Shown here: piece by piece, positions 1 through 5,538 of the stretch
Position numbering within the stretch: position 1 is the stretch's first letter
Layout: every line of letters begins with the position of its first letter
The notes under the pieces: generated by a model
Seen by the model: the letters and a program-made list of their open reading frames with translations, nothing else
What the model was told of the DNA's origin: nothing
The model's database searches: none
Made by a program: the position numbers and the translations under genes
Assembly: GCA_030538175.1 (NCBI GenBank)
Contig: JAUNUL010000034.1
Location: 8,158-14,095, forward strand
From: Propionibacteriaceae bacterium
Lineage (GTDB): Bacteria; Actinomycetota; Actinomycetes; Propionibacteriales; Propionibacteriaceae
Length of the DNA: 5,938 bases
Reading direction: 5' to 3'

Positions 1-2
1 AG

Positions 3-83
3 GGTCGCGATCACGTGCTGCGGATGGGGCCCAAGTCGGTGGCGTTGCTGCGCTTGATGGCCGATCCCAAGCCCGGTGGGTGA
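3..83 (+). CDS. C-terminal fragment of an unidentified protein
   Basis: This reading frame is open from the window edge to a TGA at 81-83 and encodes 26 residues that include HVLRMGPKSVALLRLMADP. Of the three + strand frames it is the one with the right codon bias: 22 of 26 codons end in G or C. I infer that it is the end of a gene whose body lies upstream of the window. The peptide is amphipathic and probably helical, but too short for me to assign to a family. No terminator-like hairpin follows it, so read-through into the dodecin gene 70 bases downstream is possible. Confidence 0.45.
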   Translation, partial: GRDHVLRMGPKSVALLRLMADPKPGG

Positions 84-153
84 TAGATCGCGGTCGCTGT
101 GTCGGTGCCGTGACCTAGGGTGGTGACTGACCGCACACGGCAAAGGAGCCATC

Positions 154-378
154 ATGAGCGACAACGTCTATCGCACGATCGAGCTTGTCGGCACGAGCGC
201 TGACGGCATCGACGAGGCCATCGAGAATGCGATCGGGCGGGCCTCGGAGAGCATCCCGCAGATCGGGTGGTTCGAGGTGACGCAGATCCGTGGCCATGTC
301 GATGGCGGCAAGGTCGCGCACTATCAGGTGTCCCTGAAGGTCGGTCACCGGCTGGAGGGCGCTCCCGGCGCCCAGTGA
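154..378 (+). CDS. Dodecin family flavin-binding protein
   Basis: The protein has 74 residues, the normal length for dodecins, which are small cytoplasmic proteins that assemble into hollow dodecamers and store or buffer FMN, FAD or related flavins. The family pattern is clear: an N-terminal strand (VYRTIELVGTS), a single helix (about residues 17-34), the WFEV strand (39-42), and a final strand ending HYQVSLKVGHRLE. W39 corresponds to the tryptophan that stacks on the flavin ring and Q58 to the glutamine that contacts it; their 19-residue spacing matches W36/Q55 of the halobacterial protein. The ATG is supported by AAAGGAG at 142-148, 5 bases upstream. A poor -10-like TAGGGT (116-121) has no convincing -35, so I do not call a promoter. 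The gene stands before the iron-transport operon, but the iron box between them suggests separate control. Confidence 0.93.
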   Translation: MSDNVYRTIELVGTSADGIDEAIENAIGRASESIPQIGWFEVTQIRGHVDGGKVAHYQVSLKVGHRLEGAPGAQ

Positions 379-437
379 GTCCCTTGGGTGTGATGCGGGT
401 CTCACGGCAGATCGCCGGGATCGTGTTGCGCGGGGCC

Positions 438-466
438 TTCTGAATGAGGTTAGCTTTGCCTAACTT
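438..466 (+). promoter_or_regulatory. Putative promoter of the iron-transport operon
   Basis: A weak -35 (TTCTGA, 438-443) and a -10 of the TAnnnT type (TAACTT, 461-466) are separated by 17 bases. The -10 lies in the right half of the iron box at 450-468, the geometry expected if the repressor blocks RNA polymerase. A start site near 473 would give a leader of about 20 nt. The -35 is poor on its own; the call rests mainly on the spacing, the iron box, and the same arrangement before the ATPase gene. Confidence 0.45.
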
Positions 467-468
467 AG
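450..468. promoter_or_regulatory. DtxR/IdeR-type iron box upstream of the receptor gene
   Basis: The 19 bases TTAGCTTTGCCTAACTTAG match the DtxR/IdeR consensus TTAGGTTAGSCTAACCTAA at 14 of the 18 palindromic positions and have C at the centre. The site ends 25 bases before the receptor ATG. In actinobacteria DtxR/IdeR binds such sites when loaded with Fe(II) and represses iron uptake genes, which fits the downstream gene. Binding itself is inferred. Confidence 0.8.
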
Positions 469-493
469 TGTTGCCTCATCAGGGAGTCCCTCA

Positions 494-1543
494 ATGAAGA
501 GAATGGTCCGAACGCTGGCGGTCGCCGTCGCATCCTGTGTGCTCATGGCCGGCTGTGCCGGCGGGGGCACGACCGACCCGGCAAGCACGCCAGCGCCGGC
601 GGGTGATGCTGAGGGTGCGCTGGTCATCTATTCGGGCCGCAGCGAAAAGCTCGTCTCACCGGTCCTCGAGCAGCTCGAGCAGGCGATCGGCCGTGATGTC
701 GAGGTGCAGTACGCCGGCACCGCTGAGCTCGCCGCCAAGCTCATGGAGGAGGGCAACCGGTCCCCGGCCGATGTCTATTTCTCCCAGGATGCTGGCGCGC
801 TCGGTGCTTTGAAGAAGGCCGACATGCTGGCCACGCTCGATCCAGCCACGGTCGAGGGCGTCGTGCCGGCCTTCGTCGATGGCGATCGGAAGTGGGTGGC
901 GACCTCGGGTCGGGCCCGCGTGGTGGCGTACAACCCGGAGAAGGCTCCGGCGGGGGCGGACCTGAAGACCGTCGACGATCTGCTGAAGCCGGAGTTCAAG
1001 GGCCAGATCGGGTACGCCCCGACCAACGCCTCCTTCCAGTCGTTCGTGACCGCACTGCGCGTTGCGAAGGGTGAGGACGGCGCCAAGAAGTGGCTGGAGG
1101 ATTTCAAGGCGCTTGAGCCGCGGTCCTATGCGAACAACAACGCTGCCCTCGAGGCCGTCGAGCGTGGTGAGGTCGGGCTGGGTCTGATCAACCACTACTA
1201 CTGGCACAAGTTCGCCGAGGGGAAGAACCCGGACGAGGTGAAGTCCAAGCTCACCTATTTCCCTGCCAGTGATCCTGCCGGTCTGATCAACGTCGCCGGT
1301 GCGGCGGCCCTGGAGAGCTCCAAGCGCCCCGAGTCCGCCCAGAAGGCGGTCGCGTTCCTGGTGTCGCCGGCGGCCCAGGAATACTTCGCGAAGGACACTG
1401 CGGAATACCCGGTCCGAGCCGACGTCAAGCCGAGCTTCGACCTGGCTCCGCTCGACCTGTCCGCCGCCAGCAACATCGATCTGAACGATCTCGATTCGCT
1501 CGACAAGACCCAGGCGATGCTGCAGGCAGTCGGCATGATCTGA
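494..1543 (+). CDS. fbpA: Ferric iron ABC transporter, substrate-binding lipoprotein
   Basis: This 349-residue protein is the extracellular Fe(III) receptor of an FbpABC-type importer. It begins with a charged n-region, a hydrophobic stretch (about 8-19) and a lipobox LMAGC, so C21 should be lipidated and anchor it to the outer face of the membrane. A T/P/A-rich linker (22-40) precedes the binding-protein fold. Family marks are VIYSGR (44-49), SPADVYFSQDAGAL (90-103), the WVATSGRARVVAYN segment (134-147) and NHYYWHKF (233-240). Y235 and Y236 match the paired tyrosines that bind iron in this family; Y46 and Y146 are further candidates. The histidine and glutamate ligands of Haemophilus FbpA appear to be replaced by S50 and Q98. 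AGGGAG at 481-486 lies 7 bases before the ATG, and an iron box lies upstream. Iron is the likely substrate; another metal or anion cannot be excluded from sequence alone. Confidence 0.92.
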   Translation: MKRMVRTLAVAVASCVLMAGCAGGGTTDPASTPAPAGDAEGALVIYSGRSEKLVSPVLEQLEQAIGRDVEVQYAGTAELAAKLMEEGNRSPADVYFSQDAGALGALKKADMLATLDPATVEGVVPAFVDGDRKWVATSGRARVVAYNPEKAPAGADLKTVDDLLKPEFKGQIGYAPTNASFQSFVTALRVAKGEDGAKKWLEDFKALEPRSYANNNAALEAVERGEVGLGLINHYYWHKFAEGKNPDEVKSKLTYFPASDPAGLINVAGAAALESSKRPESAQKAVAFLVSPAAQEYFAKDTAEYPVRADVKPSFDLAPLDLSAASNIDLNDLDSLDKTQAMLQAVGMI

Positions 1544-1615
1544 AAGCACTGATCCATCCCTCGGCCACGAAGCACCGCGATCACCACCACGCCGCGCATC
1601 CTCATCGCGGCGTCG

Positions 1616-3169
1616 GTGGTGGTCGCGGTGTTCTCGTTGCTGCCGTTGGCGTACCTGCTGATCCATGTCGCCACGGGCAACCGGCAAACGGTCATCAACA
1701 CCCTCGCGAGCCCCCGCACGCTGGGGTTGCTGTGGAACAGCGCCTTCCTGGTCATCGCGGTCACCGGGTTTGCGATCCTGATCGGGGTCGGGCTGGCCTG
1801 GCTCACCGAGCGCACCGACCTGCCGGGTCGGTCCGTGTGGCGGATCGTCGGCGCGCTGCCCCTGGCGATGCCGAGCTATGTCGCGGCGTACGCCTGGATC
1901 TCCACCACCTCGCTGGAGGGCGCTTGGGGATCGGTGCTGGTGCTCACCGGCAGCACGTTTCCGTATGTCTATCTTTCCTCCGCCGCCGCCCTTCGTGGGG
2001 CCGGCGGAACCCTTGAAGAGGTCTCCGGCAGTCTCGGTCGCGGCCGCTGGACGACGTTCGCACGGGTGACTTGGCCGACAGTACGCCCGGGAGCTGCCGC
2101 GGGTGCATTGCTGGTCGCGACGTACGCCCTGTCTGACTTCGGATCCGTTGCCCTGATGCGGTTCGACGTGTTCACCCGGGCCGTGTTCATGTCCTATCGG
2201 GCGTCGTTCGATCGGCTGCCCGCGGCTGTGCTCGCATGCGTGCTCGTGGCGATGACGCTGCTGATCACGGTCGCAGAGATGCGTACCCGGTCCAAGGCGG
2301 CCTCGCTCGGATCAGCACAGGGACCGAAGCGCCCACCGCCCCCCCTGCCCCTTGGTGCGTGGCGCTGGCCTGCGGTCGGAGCCGTGGTGCTGGTCCTGGT
2401 GGTCAGCCTCGGCTATCCGGTCGCCGTTGTCGTCGGGTGGCTCGTCCGCGACCTTGCCACAGGGCTGCCCGCGGAGCTGCCGCTGGTCATCGGGCAAACC
2501 GTGCTCGTGTGTGCAATCGCTGCCGCCTGCGCGACCGTGACCGCTCTGCCGCTCGGCATCTATGCCGCCCGCTCGCGCTCCCGGCTGGCCAGGACGCTGC
2601 AGCACGTGGTCTATTTCGCGCATGGCCTGCCGGGGCTGGTCGTCGCGCTCGCGATGGTGTTCTTTGGGATTCGGTACGCCCGCGCGATCTATCAGGAGAT
2701 CCCGTTGCTGGTGATCACCTATGTGCTGCTGCTGTTGCCGGCGGCGATGGGCGCGATCCGGGGGGCGGTGGTCGTGTCCTCACCGCGGATCGAGGACGCG
2801 GCCCGATCCTTGGGCGCCGGCACCGGGCTCGTGCTCCGACGGGTGACGCTGCCGCTGGCACTGCCGGGGATCTCGGCGGGGTTTGTGTTGGTGATGCTGA
2901 GCGCAATGAAGGAACTGCCGGCCACCCTGCTCCTGCGCCCGGCCGGGTTCGAGACACTTGCCACCCGGCTTTGGCTGCATACCGAGGAGTTGGCGTACGC
3001 CGAGGCCGCGCCCTATGCGCTCGGCCTGGTGTTGGTCGCCATCCTGCCCGCAGTGATGCTGGTGCGGGTCTCGCTGCCGAAGGTAAAGGACGCCGCGACA
3101 AGCCGCCGCGCCGGCATGTGGCGAGGATCACGTCCCACGAAGTCGACGCAGGACTTGTCGAGCGATTAA
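1616..3169 (+). CDS. fbpB: Ferric iron ABC transporter, fused two-domain permease
   Basis: The protein (517 residues from the GTG at 1616) is an integral membrane permease in which two BPD_transp_1 domains are joined in one chain, as is usual for FbpB/SfuB. About twelve hydrophobic segments can be seen, six per half, separated by a charged and proline-rich linker (about 223-250). Each half carries an EAA loop for docking the ATPase: EEVSGSLG...VTWP (134-154) and EDAARSLG...VTLP (393-413). The start is uncertain. GTG 1616 has no Shine-Dalgarno sequence and would begin inside the first membrane helix. The in-frame codons from 1553 onward read like the normal N-terminus of such a protein (basic residues, then PRILIAAS leading into the helix) but contain no ATG, GTG, TTG or CTG. 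Either a rare start such as ATC is used, or a small indel lies near 1550-1600. The last codons and the stop overlap the promoter and iron box of the next gene. Confidence 0.9.
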   Translation: MVVAVFSLLPLAYLLIHVATGNRQTVINTLASPRTLGLLWNSAFLVIAVTGFAILIGVGLAWLTERTDLPGRSVWRIVGALPLAMPSYVAAYAWISTTSLEGAWGSVLVLTGSTFPYVYLSSAAALRGAGGTLEEVSGSLGRGRWTTFARVTWPTVRPGAAAGALLVATYALSDFGSVALMRFDVFTRAVFMSYRASFDRLPAAVLACVLVAMTLLITVAEMRTRSKAASLGSAQGPKRPPPPLPLGAWRWPAVGAVVLVLVVSLGYPVAVVVGWLVRDLATGLPAELPLVIGQTVLVCAIAAACATVTALPLGIYAARSRSRLARTLQHVVYFAHGLPGLVVALAMVFFGIRYARAIYQEIPLLVITYVLLLLPAAMGAIRGAVVVSSPRIEDAARSLGAGTGLVLRRVTLPLALPGISAGFVLVMLSAMKELPATLLLRPAGFETLATRLWLHTEELAYAEAAPYALGLVLVAILPAVMLVRVSLPKVKDAATSRRAGMWRGSRPTKSTQDLSSD

Positions 3170-3183
3170 GGTGAGCCTAACCT
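3155..3183 (+). promoter_or_regulatory. Putative internal promoter for the ATPase gene
   Basis: TTGTCG (3155-3160, four of six bases of TTGACA) and TAACCT (3178-3183, TAnnnT type) are 17 bases apart. The promoter lies over the last codons and stop of the permease gene. The -10 occupies the same half of the iron box as in the promoter at 438-466. Transcription would start near 3190, leaving a leader of only about 10 nt with the Shine-Dalgarno sequence at its very 5' end, which is unusually short. Confidence 0.5.
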
Positions 3184-3185
3184 TG
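3167..3185. promoter_or_regulatory. Second DtxR/IdeR-type iron box, before the ATPase gene
   Basis: The 19 bases TAAGGTGAGCCTAACCTTG match TTAGGTTAGSCTAACCTAA at 14 of the 18 palindromic positions, with C at the centre; the right half CTAACCT is perfect. The box begins at the first base of the permease stop codon TAA (3167-3169) and ends 15 bases before the ATPase ATG. It suggests that ATPase expression is iron-controlled separately from the first two genes, in addition to read-through. Repressor binding is inferred. Confidence 0.8.
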
Positions 3186-3200
3186 CAATGAGGAGGGTTC

Positions 3201-4298
3201 ATGAGCGTGGGACTGCTGGAGAGTGTTGACGTCCGAGGACAGGGCGTTGGCGCCGGTGCCGATCGCGCGGTCGAACCCGCCCTGGTGCTCGAGGGCTTGA
3301 TCAAGAGCTTCGGTGCAACGCGAGCGGTCCGCTCGGTCAGCCTCCAGCTCGCCCCCGGTGAACTCCTTGCGATTCTCGGTCCCTCTGGCTGCGGCAAGTC
3401 CACCCTCCTGCGTCTGATCGCGGGTCTTGAGCGTCCGGATGCCGGCCGCGTCCTGCTCGGCGACCGCGACGTCACCGCCCGTCCTGCGCACAAACGTCGG
3501 ATTGCGATGGTCCCCCAGGAAGGCGCCCTGTTCCCGCATCTGACCGTTGCTCAGAACGTGGCCTTCGGTCTCCCGGGTGCGGCGCGACTGTTCGGTCTGC
3601 GCCGAGCGGGGGAGCGCCCCGAGGTCCGTCGCCTGCTCGAACTGCTCCATATCGAGGACCTCGCCGACCGCATGCCGGCTCAGATCTCCGGTGGCCAGGC
3701 CCAGCGGGTCGCACTCGCCCGTGCGCTCGCCTGCGATCCGGAGCTCGTGCTGCTCGATGAACCATTCTCCGCGCTCGATGCCTCCCTGCGCCACCACGTG
3801 CGGACCGATATCCGGGCGACCTTGCGCCAACTCGGCGTCGCCGCCATCGTCGTGACCCACGACCAGGAAGAGGCGCTCTCGCTCGCTGATCGCGTCGCAG
3901 TCATGCAGGCCGGTCGGATCGTCCAGGTCGGGGCACCCGATGAGGTCTATCGCGCCCCTGCCGACAGCGGCATTGCACAGTTCGTCGGCAACGCCGTCGT
4001 CCTGCCCGGCCTCTGCGCCGCCGGCTGTGTCACCACGTGTCTCGGCGACATCGCCGTCACGGCCACCGATGGGGAGGGGCTGGTCATGCTCCGCCCGGAG
4101 CAGATCCTCGTGCTGCCACCGACGCCCGGCCTGCCGAGCGGTGAGGTCGAACAGGTGACGTTCTTCGGGCATGACGCCGACGTGCAGGTGCGTCTCGACT
4201 CCGGTGAATCTGTCGTCGCCCGCATCCAGGGTGACCTCCCGCGCGGGCGAGTGTCCCTGCAGGTCCGCGGGGCGGGCTGCTTCTATCCCTCCGCCTGA
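3201..4298 (+). CDS. fbpC: Ferric iron ABC transporter, ATP-binding protein
   Basis: This 365-residue cytoplasmic ATPase powers the importer made with the two preceding genes. All nucleotide-binding motifs are intact: Walker A GPSGCGKST (60-68), Q-loop glutamine Q106 (VPQEGALFPH), signature ISGGQ (162-166), Walker B LVLLDEP (182-188) with catalytic E187, D-loop SALD (190-193), and switch histidine H220 (VTHDQEEA). The part after about residue 265 is a TOBE-type regulatory domain containing the typical LRPEQI segment (297-302). The total is close to the 340-370 residues usual for FbpC-like ATPases. About 25 residues precede the first strand, slightly long. AGGAGG (3191-3196) is only 4 bases from the ATG; an in-frame GTG at 3207 would have 10 bases, so that start is possible too. 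The 3' end overlaps the convergent zinc-ribbon gene by 16 bases. Family membership is certain; iron specificity comes from the neighbours and the iron box. Confidence 0.93.
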   Translation: MSVGLLESVDVRGQGVGAGADRAVEPALVLEGLIKSFGATRAVRSVSLQLAPGELLAILGPSGCGKSTLLRLIAGLERPDAGRVLLGDRDVTARPAHKRRIAMVPQEGALFPHLTVAQNVAFGLPGAARLFGLRRAGERPEVRRLLELLHIEDLADRMPAQISGGQAQRVALARALACDPELVLLDEPFSALDASLRHHVRTDIRATLRQLGVAAIVVTHDQEEALSLADRVAVMQAGRIVQVGAPDEVYRAPADSGIAQFVGNAVVLPGLCAAGCVTTCLGDIAVTATDGEGLVMLRPEQILVLPPTPGLPSGEVEQVTFFGHDADVQVRLDSGESVVARIQGDLPRGRVSLQVRGAGCFYPSA

Positions 4299-4519
4299 TT
4301 CGGTCCGGCGTCGCGCCAGGTGTGGCCACAGGATCGGCAGCTCCAGTCGGGGTCATCTTCGCTGATCAAGCAGCCGCCAAGCTCGATGCGCCCCGTGCTG
4401 GCTGCCTCTGCGGCCTCGACAGTGGGATATCCCCTGACGATGGGCACCCCGGCCGCTTCGCCGCACTGGGGACAGGTTTGCAAGGGAGGCCAGGTGATCT
4501 TCTCGTTGCGTTTCGACAT
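4283..4519 (-). CDS. Small zinc-ribbon protein of unknown function
   Basis: The - strand encodes 78 residues with two cysteine pairs, CPQCG (16-20) and CRSCG (61-65), plus a lone C50 and H66, the layout of a zinc ribbon. Between the pairs is the segment VPIVRGYPTVEAAEAASTGRI followed by LGGC (47-50) and PDW.C. From memory, this pattern (PIVxGYP, LGGC, W-C-xx-CG) recurs in many small bacterial proteins with no assigned role, so I give no function. The start at 4519 is supported by GAGGA (plus-strand 4527-4531), 7 bases upstream. The frame stays open far beyond this start, but that part lacks a ribosome binding site and looks non-coding. The gene is convergent with the ATPase gene, sharing 16 bases at the 3' ends, and divergent from rplN. 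I saw no clear promoter for it in 4520-4620. Confidence 0.82.
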   Translation of the reverse strand: MSKRNEKITWPPLQTCPQCGEAAGVPIVRGYPTVEAAEAASTGRIELGGCLISEDDPDWSCRSCGHTWRDAGPNQAEG

Positions 4520-4609
4520 AGTCCCATCCTCACAGGCAGGTCTGACAGAACTTCTCACCTGACTCCGACGCATCGAGCGGGAAGGGATACGGGGGCTCGG
4601 CGCCGCAAT

Positions 4610-4638
4610 TTCGCCACGTTCGGCTGCTGGTGTACGCT
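4610..4638 (+). promoter_or_regulatory. Putative promoter of the spc ribosomal protein operon
   Basis: TACGCT (4633-4638) is a TAnnnT -10 element, with TTCGCC (4610-4615) 17 bases upstream as a weak -35. Transcription would start near 4645, giving a leader of about 155 nt before rplN. There must be a promoter in 4520-4799, because the gene upstream of rplN points the other way and the ATPase operon ends at 4298 without being a ribosomal gene. This is the best candidate I see in the region. Confidence 0.45.
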
Positions 4639-4652
4639 TGCGAAGTTGCCTT

Positions 4653-4680
4653 AGGTCTGTGCCCGCTCTCACGGGGACCT
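4653..4680 (+). promoter_or_regulatory. Possible leader hairpin 1 upstream of rplN
   Basis: AGGTC (4653-4657) can pair with GACCT (4676-4680), and CCCG (4662-4665) with CGGG (4672-4675). This leaves a four-base bulge TGTG on the left and a six-base loop CTCTCA. The hairpin would lie close to the 5' end of the predicted rplN transcript. It is followed by only a short TTT, so it is a poor terminator. Its role, if any, is unknown; ribosomal operons often carry leader structures for autogenous control. Confidence 0.35.
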
Positions 4681-4710
4681 TTCCTGGGTGACTGATCCAC
4701 AAAGTCCGTT

Positions 4711-4727
4711 CGACCAGGCCTTGGTCG
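4711..4727 (+). promoter_or_regulatory. Possible leader hairpin 2 upstream of rplN
   Basis: CGACCA (4711-4716) and TGGTCG (4722-4727) form a perfect six-base stem around the five-base loop GGCCT; a further T-G wobble pair extends it by one. No T-run follows, so it is not an intrinsic terminator. It lies mid-leader, about 70 bases before the rplN start codon. The function is unknown. Confidence 0.35.
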
Positions 4728-4799
4728 GCCCTTGCCTCCGAGCAATCATGCGGGGTCGAGTGCTGCCCGGGGAACCGGTTCGACATACAGGAGAAATAC

Positions 4800-5168
4800 A
4801 TGATCCAGCAGGAGTCGCGACTCAAGGTCGCCGACAACACGGGCGCCAAGGAGATCTTGTGCATCCGCGTTCTCGGTGGCTCGGGTCGTCGTTACGCCGG
4901 CATCGGTGACACGATCGTGGCCACCGTGAAGGACGCGATCCCCGGCGGCAACGTCAAGAAGGGCGATGTCGTCAAGGCCGTTGTCGTGCGTACCGCCAAG
5001 GAACGTCGCCGTGCCGACGGTTCCTACATCAAGTTCGACGAGAACGCCGCCGTCATCCTCAAGACCGACGGTGAGCCGCGTGGCACCCGCATCTTCGGCC
5101 CGGTTGGCCGCGAGCTGCGCGAAAAGAAGTTCATGCGCATCGTGTCGTTGGCACCGGAGGTGATCTGA
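4800..5168 (+). CDS. rplN: 50S ribosomal protein L14
   Basis: The 122-residue product has the standard L14 length and the family opening [18 protein letters not shown]. The L14 signature is complete at residues 60-86: AVVV, nine residues, DG (73-74), F79, N82 and VI (85-86). L14 is an RNA-binding protein of the large subunit that sits near L19 and contributes an intersubunit bridge to 16S rRNA; it is also the docking site of the silencing factor RsfS. AGGAGA at 4789-4794 lies 5 bases before the ATG. It is the first gene of the spc operon here. Upstream there is a 280-base gap and then a divergent gene, with no rpsQ next to it. Only one base separates its stop from rplX. Confidence 0.99.
   Translation: MIQQESRLKVADNTGAKEILCIRVLGGSGRRYAGIGDTIVATVKDAIPGGNVKKGDVVKAVVVRTAKERRRADGSYIKFDENAAVILKTDGEPRGTRIFGPVGRELREKKFMRIVSLAPEVI
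5156..5164 (+). promoter_or_regulatory. Full-length Shine-Dalgarno sequence for rplX
   Basis: GGAGGTGAT is complementary to nine bases of the 16S rRNA 3' end and lies inside the last codons of rplN, with 5 bases between it and the rplX ATG at 5170. It fixes the rplX start and suggests strong re-initiation after rplN. Confidence 0.75.
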
Positions 5169-5169
5169 C

Positions 5170-5538
5170 ATGGCACAGCTCCATGTGAAGAAGGGTGACC
5201 GCGTCAAGGTCATCGCCGGCAAGGACAAGGGCACCGTCGGTGACATCATCGCCGTCGACCGTGAGCGTGAGCGCGTCACCGTCGAGGGTGTCAACATCAT
5301 CAAGCGCCACAAGCGCGAACAGCCGACCGCGACCGGCAAGACCGAGGGCGGCATCATCGCGTCCGAGGCGCCGATCCACGTGTCCAACGTGCAGTTGGTC
5401 GTCAAGGTCGACGGTGAAGAGGTCGTGACCCGCGTGGGCTTCAAGCGTGAAGAAGTCACCAAGCGTCGCCCCGATGGTTCGGAATACCAGGCCTTCCGCT
5501 CTGTTCGCATCGCCCGCAAGACGGGGGAGGAGATCTGA
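5170..5538 (+). CDS. rplX: 50S ribosomal protein L24
   Basis: The product has 122 residues, within the range of actinobacterial L24. The N-terminal KOW motif is plain (about residues 5-38: [20 protein letters not shown]), followed by [12 protein letters not shown] (38-49), the GGII segment (60-63) and [11 protein letters not shown] (67-77). L24 is one of the first proteins to bind 23S rRNA in large-subunit assembly and ends up near the exit of the peptide tunnel. The C-terminal part (about 90-122) is the longer form seen in many actinobacteria. It starts one base after rplN and its TGA overlaps the ATG of rplE by one base (TGATG), so the three genes are almost certainly cotranscribed and translationally coupled. 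Confidence 0.98.
   Translation: MAQLHVKKGDRVKVIAGKDKGTVGDIIAVDRERERVTVEGVNIIKRHKREQPTATGKTEGGIIASEAPIHVSNVQLVVKVDGEEVVTRVGFKREEVTKRRPDGSEYQAFRSVRIARKTGEEI

Noticed and set aside
379..449. Terminator after the dodecin gene
   Set aside because: The small inverted repeat CGGC/GCCG (405-417) has a four-base stem and no following T-run, which is too weak to call.
656..1687. Long open frame of 343 codons on the - strand opposite the receptor gene
   Set aside because: It is Arg/Gly-rich low-complexity translation of GC-rich antisense DNA, and the + strand has a clear family protein with lipobox and iron-binding motifs.
2236..3174. 312-codon + strand frame overlapping the permease gene
   Set aside because: It is an out-of-frame reading of the permease, rich in Arg, Ala and Gly, with no family features. 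The permease frame has membrane helices and both EAA loops.
3177..4172. 331-codon - strand frame opposite the ATPase gene
   Set aside because: It lies antisense to an intact ABC ATPase with all motifs, and shows no recognisable domain of its own.
4646..4664. TTAGGT-containing stretch in the rplN leader as a third iron box
   Set aside because: Only one partial half-site matches; the right half bears no resemblance to CTAACCTAA.
4520..4864. Upstream extension of the zinc-ribbon frame to a 193-residue protein
   Set aside because: The extension would overlap the start of rplN, has no ribosome binding site at its first ATG and is of mixed composition. The internal ATG at 4519 has a good Shine-Dalgarno sequence.
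4688..4909. Short + strand frame from GTG 4688 in the rplN leader, a possible leader peptide
   Set aside because: There is no Shine-Dalgarno sequence before the GTG, and the frame runs far into rplN out of frame.
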